Of a DNA stretch of 64,000 nucleotides, positions 25,807-33,958 are shown one piece after another; within the stretch, counting starts at the first letter, position 1; each line of letters opens with the position of its first letter. A model generated the notes under the pieces. The model worked only from the letters and a program-made list of their open reading frames with translations, made no database searches and was not told the origin of the DNA. Location of the stretch: positions 49,463-113,462 of the forward strand of contig CAJTLC010000010.1 in assembly GCA_910576995.1 (NCBI GenBank), read 5' to 3'. A program made the position numbers and the translations under genes. The DNA comes from an uncultured Ruminococcus sp. (GTDB lineage: Bacteria > Bacillota > Clostridia > Oscillospirales > Ruminococcaceae).

Positions 25807-26403
25807 ATGAAAAGATATAAATTTATACCGCTTATTCTTGCCGCCGCCATGACTTTATCAGCTGCGGTCGGATGTTCTGACAAAAACTCATCTTCAAGCG
25901 AAAATGAATTCATTTCGCACGACAGCAACGCTGTAGTCGCAACTGACGGCAAACTGGAGGGTATCGCCGAAAATGAAGTTTCCGCCGCTCCGGAAGAAGA
26001 AGCTAATGAAAACGATACTGTTTTCACCCTGAACAGAATATTCGATTCCGGCAATGTCGACGAAGACGGCAAGCATTTTATTTACCTTGACGTCACTATT
26101 AAAAACAATTCGGCGACCGAATACGAAATGAGCGCGCTTAATAATTTTTATCTGCTTATGAACGATGGCAGCGAAACTCTTTTTGATATCAGAACACAGA
26201 TATACGGCGTAAAAAATGTCGAAAATTACGCCAACAATCCTTTCATCATTCCGGCGAACGGCTCTTTCAGCGGTATCGTAGGCGGATTTCTCGTGGACGA
26301 CGGCGTTAAGGATTTCACGGTATGCTTTTTCCCGACTCTCAACGTAAGCAGCGACAAATCAACTGTTGTAAAAGTTCCCATTACGGAAGCTAATTTTAAA
26401 TAA
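25807..26403 (+). CDS. Lipoprotein with DUF4352-like Ig-fold domain
   Basis: This is a 198-residue lipoprotein with the signal MKRYKFIPLILAA... ending AAVGCSD. An acidic linker is followed by a beta-rich domain at about 75-198. The domain pattern FIYLDVTIKNNSATEYEM, then LLMNDGSE, then IIPANGSFSGIVGGFLV resembles DUF4352 (telokin-like) domains, which are extracytoplasmic and of unknown ligand. It is monocistronic with its own promoter and a terminator that overlaps the end of the convergent flippase gene. Confidence 0.8.
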   Translation: MKRYKFIPLILAAAMTLSAAVGCSDKNSSSSENEFISHDSNAVVATDGKLEGIAENEVSAAPEEEANENDTVFTLNRIFDSGNVDEDGKHFIYLDVTIKNNSATEYEMSALNNFYLLMNDGSETLFDIRTQIYGVKNVENYANNPFIIPANGSFSGIVGGFLVDDGVKDFTVCFFPTLNVSSDKSTVVKVPITEANFK

Positions 26404-26408
26404 TTCAT

Positions 26409-26438
26409 GCGGACAGCTATGCAGCTGTCCGTTTTTTT
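26409..26438 (+). terminator. Intrinsic terminator shared at a convergent gene end
   Basis: CGGACAGCT and AGCTGTCCG form a stem followed by TTTTTTT. It starts 6 bases after the lipoprotein stop codon and overlaps the last codons of the convergent flippase gene. Confidence 0.85.
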
Positions 26439-28027
26439 GCCCATAATCCGTATTTTTTTACCGAAAGCAGATACAGCGACAAAATATATACCGTTCCGCC
26501 TATTGTTACCGCCCATGCAGTGGCGGCAATATTTCCGAACCCGTATCTTCCGCATATATCCGCTCCGAGATATGCGCCTGCTCCGCATAAGATTCCCGCA
26601 TAAATCACAGACGCGAACGGCGCGGGAGAAATCGAAATTTTCACAGTCTTTACATATGTTGCCAAGGAAACTGCAAGTATTGCGCCATAACACAGCGACG
26701 TTGAGATCGCCGCTCCGTCAACGCCCATTAACGGAATAAATATAAGATTTCCGGCAAGCTTTATCACCGTTCCGAGCAGCATTATTTTCAGCGGCGCAGA
26801 AGCTTTGCCGATTCCCTGAAGCATACTGAATATCGGATACGATACGCACAGACACACCATTCCCGGCATCAGCAGACGCAGCGAATTTACGCACAGCTCC
26901 GCTTCATCGCTCTGCCGCTCAAACAGCATATGAAGTATCTGCGGCGAAAGCACTCCCAGTCCTACCGCGGCAGGCACGGAGATCACTGCCGCCGTCAGCA
27001 ATGCCTGCACTGTTCCCTTTTGCAAAGCTGCCCGATCGCTCTTTGCCCATGCTTCGGTAATTTCTGGAAGTATTCCCTTTCCCAGCATATTCGTTACAGA
27101 CGGCACAAGATTGAATACAGTAAGAGCAATTCCGGCAAAAGAACCATATATAAATTTAGGAATATCTCTTTCCGCAATTCCGAACGGCACATTGTCGCGG
27201 CAGCCAAAATACGATATACATCCCATTATCGTCCACATATCGATAAGCGCGGTGAGATTTGTCACAACGGAACTTATTCCCACGGGAAGAGCCGTCGAAG
27301 CCAACTCCCCCGCTATCTCCCGTCGAGTAAGCAGCAGCTCTTCGCCGTTTTGACGATTCCTGCGAAAAATACTCATGATTCCGAAAAATAACGCCGCTCC
27401 TGCCGACGAAAGCGTAACTCCGAGTATTCCCGCGGCGGCAGCCATTGCCCGAATATCGGTAACATACGGGAAATATGCCATTATCTCGCTGCCGTGAGAA
27501 TTCACATATCCGCAAAGCCATAATCCTGCCGCGACCTTTACAATTCCCTCCGCCGCCTGCGAAAGCGCAGTTGGGTACATATTGCTCATTCCCTCGTAAT
27601 ATCCGCGCTCAACCGCCGTTATGCAGCCCAAAAGCACCGACGGCGCGATCATCGTGACCGCAAGCGCGGCTTCGGAATTTCCCACAGACATTCTGCTGAA
27701 AGGCTGTGCAAGAAAAATTATCGCAAGACTGCCGACCGCTCCGACTCCCGAAAAAAGCAACAATGCAGTGCGGCGTATTCTTTTTATATTGGAATACATA
27801 TCCAAAGCCGCGCTTTTTGCGGTCATTCTCGCGACGGCGGAAGATAATCCCGTTACCGTCAGCGCGTATATCGGCATAAATAAACTGTACGCGCAGCTAA
27901 AATAACTCATTCCCACGCCGCCCAGAATGTTTGTCAGCGGGATTTTAAACAGCGCGCCCAAAACTTTCGCCGCCGCCGCCGATATCATTAATATTACCGA
28001 GCCTTTTAAAAAATTCTGTTTTTTCAA
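26417..28027 (-). CDS. SpoVB-like polysaccharide/lipid flippase (MOP superfamily)
   Basis: This 536-residue integral membrane protein has about 14 predicted helices. The N-terminus SVILMISAAAAKVLGALFKIPLTNILG and the next segment GMSYFSCAYSLFMPIYALTVTGL are the signature of the SpoVB / Wzx-like branch of the MOP exporters. These move lipid-linked oligosaccharides or peptidoglycan precursors across the membrane. The start appears to be a TTG at 28027, with a weak GGTGAT upstream. I see no ATG start nearby. The family occurs in sporulating and non-sporulating Firmicutes, so it does not itself show sporulation. Confidence 0.85.
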   Translation of the reverse strand: MKKQNFLKGSVILMISAAAAKVLGALFKIPLTNILGGVGMSYFSCAYSLFMPIYALTVTGLSSAVARMTAKSAALDMYSNIKRIRRTALLLFSGVGAVGSLAIIFLAQPFSRMSVGNSEAALAVTMIAPSVLLGCITAVERGYYEGMSNMYPTALSQAAEGIVKVAAGLWLCGYVNSHGSEIMAYFPYVTDIRAMAAAAGILGVTLSSAGAALFFGIMSIFRRNRQNGEELLLTRREIAGELASTALPVGISSVVTNLTALIDMWTIMGCISYFGCRDNVPFGIAERDIPKFIYGSFAGIALTVFNLVPSVTNMLGKGILPEITEAWAKSDRAALQKGTVQALLTAAVISVPAAVGLGVLSPQILHMLFERQSDEAELCVNSLRLLMPGMVCLCVSYPIFSMLQGIGKASAPLKIMLLGTVIKLAGNLIFIPLMGVDGAAISTSLCYGAILAVSLATYVKTVKISISPAPFASVIYAGILCGAGAYLGADICGRYGFGNIAATAWAVTIGGTVYILSLYLLSVKKYGLWAKKRTAA

Positions 28028-28057
28028 TCTATCACCGTCTTATTATCGGATATCAAT

Positions 28058-28261
28058 TTTTTACTTGTGCGGCATGATGTCAGGGGACGCCGTCCATCGA
28101 CGCCCCCTGCATAAGGGACTCAGTCCCTTATGCAGCCCAATATTAAAATATTTATGCATCCGCAAGGGATACATAAATATTTTGACAGAAACGATAAAGT
28201 CTGATCTTTATACAAAGATTTCGATGGACAGCAGCCTTGCATAATACAGCACAAGTAAAAA
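28058..28261. repeat. Large foldback repeat with nested hairpins (different family)
   Basis: The outer arms TTTTTACTTGTGC and GCACAAGTAAAAA are a perfect 13-bp inverted repeat. The similarity continues inward to GTCCATCGA/TCGATGGAC. Inside are two strong hairpins: CTGCATAAGGGACT against AGTCCCTTATGCAG (28107-28135), and AAATATTTATG against CATAAATATTT (28146-28182). It fills most of the divergent intergenic region between the flippase and aminotransferase genes. No coding potential is seen. Confidence 0.7.
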
Positions 28262-28291
28262 CTGATTTCCGTGTTTTTTTTTAATAATATG

Positions 28292-28320
28292 TTGCAGAAA
28301 TTAAAAATATGTGCTATAAT
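28292..28320 (+). promoter_or_regulatory. Predicted promoter of the aminotransferase gene
   Basis: TTGCAG and TATAAT are separated by 17 bases, about 67 bases before the ATG. Confidence 0.65.
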
Positions 28321-28387
28321 ATAAAATGACGATCGAAAAGACCGGATTTTCGTCAATTGATCTAACCAAGAAAGGCTGGTATTTAAA

Positions 28388-29581
28388 ATGGAATATAAAT
28401 TTTCCAATAAGGTCGCCGGCTTGCAGGCTTCTGCAATAAGAGAAATCCTCAAGTTCACAAGCGACCCTGAGGTCATTTCATTCGCCGCCGGAAATCCCGC
28501 TCCGGAAGCGTTTCCTACGGAACGCATCGCCGAAATTTCCGACGACCTTCTTCGTAATGATCCCATTCTTGCTTTACAGTACAGCATTACCGAGGGATAC
28601 GCTCCCCTGCGCGATTTTCTGAAAGAATGGCTCGGCAGCAAAAACTGCTTCCACCCCGAATTCGACGATCTTATCGTTACGTCGGGCGGTCAGCAGGCTA
28701 ACGAGCTTTCATGCAAGGTTCTGCTCAACGAGGGCGATACGCTGCTTTGCGAATCTCCATGCTTTATCGGCTCGCTGAACGCTTTCCGCTCTTACAATGT
28801 CAATCTCGTCGGCGTAGATATGGAAGACGACGGCATTAACCTTGAAAAGCTGGAAGACGCTCTCAAAAAGCATCCAAATGTCAAGATTCTCTATCTTATC
28901 CCCAATTTTCAGAATCCTACCGGACGTACCATGTCTCTTGAAAAGCGCAAGGCGGTTTACGAGCTTGCCTGCCGCTACGATTTCATTATTCTGGAGGACG
29001 ACCCTTACGGCGAACTTCGCTTTGCAGGCGAAAATATCCCCTCGATAAAAAGTCTCGATACGGAAGGCAGAGTAATCTACTCAAGCACGTTCTCAAAGCT
29101 TATCTCATCGGGATTCCGTACGGGATTCGTTTCCGCGCCCGCCCCGATAATCCAGAAGATAATCGTATGCAAGCAGGTATCGGACGTTCACTCCAATATC
29201 TGGGCGCAGGTAGTTTCGCACCGCTTTATAACTACTGTTGACAGAGAAGCGCACTTCAATAAACTCCGCGAAATATACAGGAAAAAAAGCGATCTTATGT
29301 GCGGATATATCGACAACGGTTTCTCAAAGCAGATAAGTTATGTCAAACCACAGGGAGGCTTGTTCGTATGGTGTACGCTTCCCGAAAGCTGCGACATGAA
29401 CGGATTCTGCAAAAAGGCAGTTCAGGAATATAAAATAGCTATCGTTCCGGGAAACGCGTTCTCGATAGATGAAAACGAAGTAAGCCATTCGTTTAGGCTT
29501 AACTATTCAACTCCGACCAATGAAAATATTGAAAAGGGTATGGAAATTCTTGCAAAAATGACAAGAGATATACTCGATTAA
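28388..29581 (+). CDS. PLP-dependent class I/II aminotransferase (2-aminoadipate/MocR-like group)
   Basis: This 397-residue PLP enzyme transfers amino groups between amino acids and 2-oxo acids. The N-terminus EISFAAGNPAPEAFP-like pattern, the region NPTGRTMSLEKR and the loop LEDDPYGELRF are typical of the LysN / aromatic aminotransferase subgroup of fold type I. The PLP lysine lies in STFSKLISSGFRTG at about residue 237, and a conserved Arg near the C-terminus (FRLNYS) binds the substrate carboxylate. There is no N-terminal wHTH domain, so it is an enzyme and not a MocR regulator. The substrate is not determinable here. Confidence 0.88.
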   Translation: MEYKFSNKVAGLQASAIREILKFTSDPEVISFAAGNPAPEAFPTERIAEISDDLLRNDPILALQYSITEGYAPLRDFLKEWLGSKNCFHPEFDDLIVTSGGQQANELSCKVLLNEGDTLLCESPCFIGSLNAFRSYNVNLVGVDMEDDGINLEKLEDALKKHPNVKILYLIPNFQNPTGRTMSLEKRKAVYELACRYDFIILEDDPYGELRFAGENIPSIKSLDTEGRVIYSSTFSKLISSGFRTGFVSAPAPIIQKIIVCKQVSDVHSNIWAQVVSHRFITTVDREAHFNKLREIYRKKSDLMCGYIDNGFSKQISYVKPQGGLFVWCTLPESCDMNGFCKKAVQEYKIAIVPGNAFSIDENEVSHSFRLNYSTPTNENIEKGMEILAKMTRDILD

Positions 29582-29641
29582 TTATAACAGACTTGTTTTC
29601 GCGAAAACTAATCGCAAGTCGAAGCAGAAAGGAAAATTAAC

Positions 29642-30148
29642 ATGGCAGTTACAGGCAGATATCCCGTTACACAGAAATACCTGATGACAAGAAATCAGGC
29701 GCTCAATTTCCCTATCTCATTCTTTCAGGGAAATTTCAAGAAAAACGACGTTTTCGGTATGGTTATCGATATTCCCATGCCCAATAATATTTTAACAACT
29801 ATGGTTTGCTTCATCAACGGAGCGGCTAACCTTTACTTCAACAACGGAAACGAATACACAGGCGCGTCGCAGAAGTACAGAACTCTCGTGCAGGCTGCTC
29901 ATAATCTCGTTGCAAATGCCGGAATACTTCTTCCAAAATGCGAAAAAACGACACGTTTCGATCTTCCGCAGGGCAGAACGCAGAATATTTTCCTGCTCAC
30001 AAAGGGAGGAATTTACAAAACTTCTCTCCAGCCCGGAGTTATTCCAGAAACAGAACCCGAAATGCGCAGCATTTACGTTCTTTATCAAAAAGTTCTCAAC
30101 GAACTCAGAAGCTGCCAGCTCAAGGATATGGCAAACGCTTCAAAGTAA
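29642..30148 (+). CDS. Conserved hypothetical cytosolic protein
   Basis: This 168-residue protein has no signal peptide or membrane segment. I do not recognise the family. Visible features are ALNFPISFFQGNFKKNDVFG, a central FINGAANLYFNNGNEYTG and a basic-helical C-terminus rich in Leu/Arg/Lys. AGAAAGG precedes the ATG. It sits 60 bases after the aminotransferase gene and 15 bases before trpS, so the three are probably one transcript. No function can be inferred from this position. Confidence 0.75.
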   Translation: MAVTGRYPVTQKYLMTRNQALNFPISFFQGNFKKNDVFGMVIDIPMPNNILTTMVCFINGAANLYFNNGNEYTGASQKYRTLVQAAHNLVANAGILLPKCEKTTRFDLPQGRTQNIFLLTKGGIYKTSLQPGVIPETEPEMRSIYVLYQKVLNELRSCQLKDMANASK

Positions 30149-30163
30149 GGAGTATCACGGCAA

Positions 30164-31162
30164 ATGAACGATAAAAAGCTTATTTTCAGCGGCATTCAGC
30201 CAACAGGCACATTCACTCTCGGCAACTATCTCGGCGCGGTAAGAAACTGGGGTCCTCTTCAGGACGAGTATAACTGTATTTACTGCGTCGTTGATATGCA
30301 CGCTATCACTGTTCGTCAGGATCCTGCAAAACTGCGCCGGAATACGCTTGATTCCTACGCTCTGCTCATGGCTTGCGGTATAGATGTTGAAAAATCCATA
30401 CTCTTTATCCAGAGCCATGTCAAAACCCATGCGGAACTCAACTGGATACTTTGCTGCAATACACAGTTCGGCGAGCTTTCCAGAATGACGCAGTTCAAGG
30501 ACAAGAGCAAGCGTCACCCAGACGATATAAACGCCGGACTTTTTACATATCCTTCGCTTATGGCGGCTGATATCCTCGCTTACAACGCCGATCTCGTTCC
30601 CGTTGGAGCGGATCAGAAACAGCATCTCGAACTCGCAAGAAATATCGCGCAGCGTTTTAACCAGCGTTACGGCGACTTCTTTACAGTTCCCGAACCATAT
30701 ATCCCTGAAAAGGGAGCAAGGATCATGTCGCTGCAGGAGCCGGCTAAGAAAATGTCCAAATCCGACGATAATCCTAACGCCGTTATCCTCATTCTTGACG
30801 ATAAGGATACGATAATCCGCAAATTCAAGCGCGCAGTCACCGATAGCGAAGCTGAAGTAGTTTACCGCGATGGCAAGGACGGAATAAATAATCTTATGAC
30901 CATTTACTCGACCATCACAGGCAAGGATTACGCCGCCATCGAATCCGAATTCGCAGGAAAAGGCTACGGCGATTTCAAGCTTGCCGTAGGAGAAGCCGTA
31001 GCCGATCATCTCGAACCCGTTCGTACCGAATTCGCACGTCTCTCTCAAGATAAGTCTTATCTTAAAGAATGCTGCGCTGCGGGCGCGGAAAAGGCGCTTC
31101 GCTATTCTCAGCGTATCGTTTCAAAGGTTTATCATAAAGTCGGATTTGTCGATAAAGGCTGA
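30164..31162 (+). CDS. trpS: Tryptophanyl-tRNA synthetase
   Basis: TrpS charges tRNA-Trp. The 332 residues match the bacterial class Ic enzyme. The HIGH-like motif is in SGIQPTGTFTLGNYLGA at the N-terminus, and the KMSKS motif appears as KKMSKSDDNP near residue 196. AAGGAG lies upstream of the ATG. It is the last gene before a stretch with a foldback repeat and no obvious T-box leader is present upstream, so it does not look like a T-box-regulated tryptophan gene. Confidence 0.96.
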   Translation: MNDKKLIFSGIQPTGTFTLGNYLGAVRNWGPLQDEYNCIYCVVDMHAITVRQDPAKLRRNTLDSYALLMACGIDVEKSILFIQSHVKTHAELNWILCCNTQFGELSRMTQFKDKSKRHPDDINAGLFTYPSLMAADILAYNADLVPVGADQKQHLELARNIAQRFNQRYGDFFTVPEPYIPEKGARIMSLQEPAKKMSKSDDNPNAVILILDDKDTIIRKFKRAVTDSEAEVVYRDGKDGINNLMTIYSTITGKDYAAIESEFAGKGYGDFKLAVGEAVADHLEPVRTEFARLSQDKSYLKECCAAGAEKALRYSQRIVSKVYHKVGFVDKG

Positions 31163-31172
31163 GTTATACTAT

Positions 31173-31330
31173 GGCTTATTTGAAAAATCCATACATTCGT
31201 CAAAACGCCCATAAATCACTGTCTGTGTCGTCGAAAATCCTCGTCAGGCGACAGCCTGCCTTCGGATTCTCTCCTAACATACAGTAATTTCTGTGCATTT
31301 TTCCGAATACAGCTATTTTTCAAATAAGCC
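31173..31330. mobile_element. Foldback element, divergent subfamily (copy L)
   Basis: GGCTTATTTGAAAAAT and its complement are perfect 16-bp inverted ends of a 158-bp element. On the minus strand the centre reads AAGGCAGGCTGTCGCCTGACGAGGATTTTCGACG. It aligns with the centre of copies C, D, E and H, although the ends differ. It lies after trpS, and I see no target duplication. Confidence 0.65.
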
Positions 31331-31337
31331 CTAAACG

Positions 31338-31391
31338 CTGCTGCAAAATTTGCAAGGAATTTCTTCCGGCATAACTGAATTTTTGCAGCAG
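31338..31391. repeat. Inverted repeat next to copy L
   Basis: CTGCTGCAAAATT and AATTTTTGCAGCAG are imperfectly complementary arms around a 27-base centre. It could serve as a terminator-like structure after trpS, but no T-run follows. Confidence 0.45.
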
Positions 31392-31524
31392 TGACGAGTA
31401 TATTAATAAAACTGTACAAATATAATTGTTAATGTGTCTTTTATTATACAAAAAACAACGAAAATCCAAAAAAATGTTGCAATTTGCCGCATTTTAGGGT
31501 ATTATAGAAGGAGTGCTTTTTCCT

Positions 31525-32346
31525 ATGGTTGAATATCAGCAGAAGGATCGCTATTCTATTGGAGATCTTCTCGATATAGTTAAACTTCTCCGCGGCGAGG
31601 GCGGCTGCCCTTGGGATATGGAGCAGACTCATGAATCGATAAAAAAGGATTTTCTGGAAGAAACCTGCGAGGCAATTGAAGCTATCGAACTCAAAGATAC
31701 GGCTCTGCTTCGCGAGGAATTGGGAGACGTGCTGCTTCAGGTCGTTTTCCATACCCGTATAGAAGAAGAGAAATCCGCTTTTAATTTCGACGACGTATGC
31801 GACGAGGTATGCAAAAAGCTTATCGTTCGTCATCCTCATGTCTTCGGCGAAGTTACTGCGGATACTACTGATGAAGTCCTTAAAAACTGGGATTCTATCA
31901 AAATGGAGACAAAGGGGCAGGAAACTTATACAGACACGCTGACAAGCGTTGCCAAAACGCTTCCGGCTCTTATGCGCGCTCAAAAAGTGGGTAAGAGGGC
32001 TATGCGCGCCGGCATGGATTTTTGCTGCACCGAGGACGCAATGTCCTGCATCGTCAATGAAAAATCCGAATTGGATAAAGCTGTAGCAGGCGGCGATCAG
32101 GCTGAAATTGAGGAGGAAATGGGCGATCTGCTGTTTTCTTGCGTAAACGCAGCGCGTCATCTCGAAATCGACGCCGAATCCGCGCTTAAAGCCGCTACGG
32201 AAAAGTTCATCAGGCGTTTTGCAGTTACCGAACAGCTTGTAACGACGGACAATATCGACATGAAAACTCTTCCCATCGAAAAGCTCGATGTTTACTGGGA
32301 AAAGGCGAAGGCAATAATTAATACGGAGGAAAATAAAAATGACTAA
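31525..32346 (+). CDS. mazG: Nucleoside triphosphate pyrophosphohydrolase MazG
   Basis: MazG hydrolyses NTPs and dNTPs to monophosphates and pyrophosphate, cleaning nucleotide pools. This 273-residue form has two MazG domains. The first has GGCPWDMEQTHESIKKDFLEE and the metal-binding EExxE pattern in EETCEAIE plus EELGDVLLQVVFH. The second has EEEMGDLLFSCVNAARHL. I chose the ATG at 31525. A GTG twelve bases earlier sits inside the RBS AAGGAG. It overlaps the HU gene by 8 bases, forming the conserved mazG-hup-rqcP block of Firmicutes. Confidence 0.94.
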   Translation: MVEYQQKDRYSIGDLLDIVKLLRGEGGCPWDMEQTHESIKKDFLEETCEAIEAIELKDTALLREELGDVLLQVVFHTRIEEEKSAFNFDDVCDEVCKKLIVRHPHVFGEVTADTTDEVLKNWDSIKMETKGQETYTDTLTSVAKTLPALMRAQKVGKRAMRAGMDFCCTEDAMSCIVNEKSELDKAVAGGDQAEIEEEMGDLLFSCVNAARHLEIDAESALKAATEKFIRRFAVTEQLVTTDNIDMKTLPIEKLDVYWEKAKAIINTEENKND

Positions 32347-32614
32347 AACTGAGCTTATCAATTCCATTGCAGATAAAGCAAACTGCACAAAGAAAGACGC
32401 TGCTTCCGCTCTTGAGGCAACACTGGCAGCTATCGAGGAAGCTCTCGTAAACGGAGACAAGGTTTCCATTACAGGCTTCGGTACATTTGAAGTTCGCGAA
32501 CGCGGCGAAAAGACCTGCATCAATCCCAGAACTAAAGAAACTATGGTTTGCCCTCCCAGCAAAGCTCCCGCTTTCAAGGCTGGCAAGGCTCTCAAGGAAG
32601 CTGTAAACAAGTAA
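32339..32614 (+). CDS. hup: DNA-binding protein HU
   Basis: HU is a small nucleoid protein that binds and bends DNA as a dimer. The 91-residue protein starts MTKTELINSIADKANCTKKDA and carries the DNA-binding arm GFGTFEVRERGEKTCINPRTKE, the hallmark of HU/IHF. It is translationally coupled to mazG by an 8-base overlap. Length is typical for HU. Confidence 0.96.
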   Translation: MTKTELINSIADKANCTKKDAASALEATLAAIEEALVNGDKVSITGFGTFEVRERGEKTCINPRTKETMVCPPSKAPAFKAGKALKEAVNK

Positions 32615-32680
32615 GAAGACGCTTCTTGCTATCATTCAGGCAGCTTGTGGCAGACTTTTCTTGGAAAGGATATATTTACC

Positions 32681-32923
32681 ATGAGGTTGGATAAATATTT
32701 AAAAGTCACACGCCTTATCAAGCGCAGAACCGTTGCAAACGACGCCTGCGACGCTGAAAAGATCATTGTAAACGGAAAGACGGCGCGCGCCTCTTACGAC
32801 GTAAAAGTCGGAGATGTGATCGAGATCAACATGGGTACGCGTCCTCTTAAAGTAAAGGTACTTAACGTTACCGAATACGCCACAAAGGAAAATGCGGCGG
32901 ATAATTACGTGGTGATCGAATAA
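32681..32923 (+). CDS. rqcP: S4-domain RNA-binding protein RqcP (YabO/Hsp15-like)
   Basis: RqcP binds stalled 50S-peptidyl-tRNA complexes and works with RqcH in ribosome-associated quality control. The 80-residue protein starts MRLDKYLKVTRLIKRRTVAN and consists of a single S4 domain (IIVNGKTARASYDVKVGDVIEI). I place the start at 32681. An upstream in-frame ATG lacks an RBS and lies outside the S4 domain. It is the third gene of mazG-hup-rqcP and ends at a bidirectional terminator. Confidence 0.9.
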   Translation: MRLDKYLKVTRLIKRRTVANDACDAEKIIVNGKTARASYDVKVGDVIEINMGTRPLKVKVLNVTEYATKENAADNYVVIE

Positions 32924-32964
32924 TAATAAAAGTCCCTCACAAAAGTGGGGGACTTTTATTATTT
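32924..32964. terminator. Bidirectional terminator between rqcP and the convergent SDR gene
   Basis: AAAAGTCCC and GGGACTTTT form the stem with A-rich and T-rich flanks on both strands. It begins at the rqcP stop codon and ends inside the last codons of the minus-strand SDR gene. Confidence 0.85.
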
Positions 32965-33915
32965 TGTATTGTGAATATCCCATCGGAAATTCGCAAGCTT
33001 AGACGCCTTAGTATTGTCAAGCATATTATTGTTTTCCAGCTTATTTAGATCAAGATAGCGATAATTGGTCTTTTCTTCCTTATTTCCGCCGAAAAGTCCC
33101 TTTATCTTCGTTATCGTGCCGCCGCCCGAACGCTGCAATACCGTTCCAAGAGAATGATTCTCACGCATGAAACTGATAATGTCAGCCGCCGTGGTCAGCA
33201 GTTTGTCGCTTACATTATAAATGCCAGCATACTGCATATCATCGGCATTTTTCACAAAGCACAAAATAAAATCGACAAGGTTATGAACACAGCAGAAGTG
33301 GAAACCATACTGTCCCTTGCCCGATACGAATTTTGTTCCGTCTTTCGGATCGGTAATCTTCGCTACAAGATTATCTACAAAGTTGAACGAATACACGGGC
33401 GCAACTCTTGTAATGCATACCATAATATTTTTATGATGCTTCATTTCAGCTATTAAAGACTTTTCAGCTTCATACTTCATAACAGCATAGTTTGTATTCG
33501 TCTTAATATCGGCGTCCTCACGGATCGGTTCGCGGGTTTTCGGAAAATCATAAACCTGATCAGTACTTATAAGAATGACCTTTTCAACGCTGTCCGTTGT
33601 CATTGCGTATCTGTAAATAAATTTATCGCATTGTTTTGATTCATTCATTTCCTTTTCGGTAATTATCGGACCTAAATCGTTATCAACTGTACACGCGGCA
33701 TGAATCAGAACATTGATCTCATAATTTTCAAAAATATCGGCTAAGGTGTTTTTATCGGAAGGCTTGCATTCCACGAAATTATAGTTCAGCTTTCCTGTAT
33801 TGTAATTACTTTCCTCAACATCGGCTGCAACGACCTTATACCCCTTTTTCAAAAGCCCGGAACAAATATGCTTGCCTATAAGACCGCATCCTCCAGTAAC
33901 AAGAGCTGTTGGCAT
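32959..33915 (-). CDS. NAD-dependent epimerase/dehydratase (extended SDR)
   Basis: This 318-residue extended short-chain dehydrogenase probably acts on a nucleotide sugar. The Rossmann motif GGCGLIGKH is at residues 8-16, and the catalytic Tyr-Lys pair is in NYAVMKYEAEK. A Ser/Thr lies at STDQVYD. It lies 43 bases after the solute-binding protein gene 33959-35365 and probably shares its transcript. RBS GGAGGG precedes the ATG. The exact substrate is not inferable. Confidence 0.85.
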   Translation of the reverse strand: MPTALVTGGCGLIGKHICSGLLKKGYKVVAADVEESNYNTGKLNYNFVECKPSDKNTLADIFENYEINVLIHAACTVDNDLGPIITEKEMNESKQCDKFIYRYAMTTDSVEKVILISTDQVYDFPKTREPIREDADIKTNTNYAVMKYEAEKSLIAEMKHHKNIMVCITRVAPVYSFNFVDNLVAKITDPKDGTKFVSGKGQYGFHFCCVHNLVDFILCFVKNADDMQYAGIYNVSDKLLTTAADIISFMRENHSLGTVLQRSGGGTITKIKGLFGGNKEEKTNYRYLDLNKLENNNMLDNTKASKLANFRWDIHNTK

Positions 33916-33958
33916 AATTCACACCCTCCTTTCAGCGGAATTCACCGCAATTTATATT

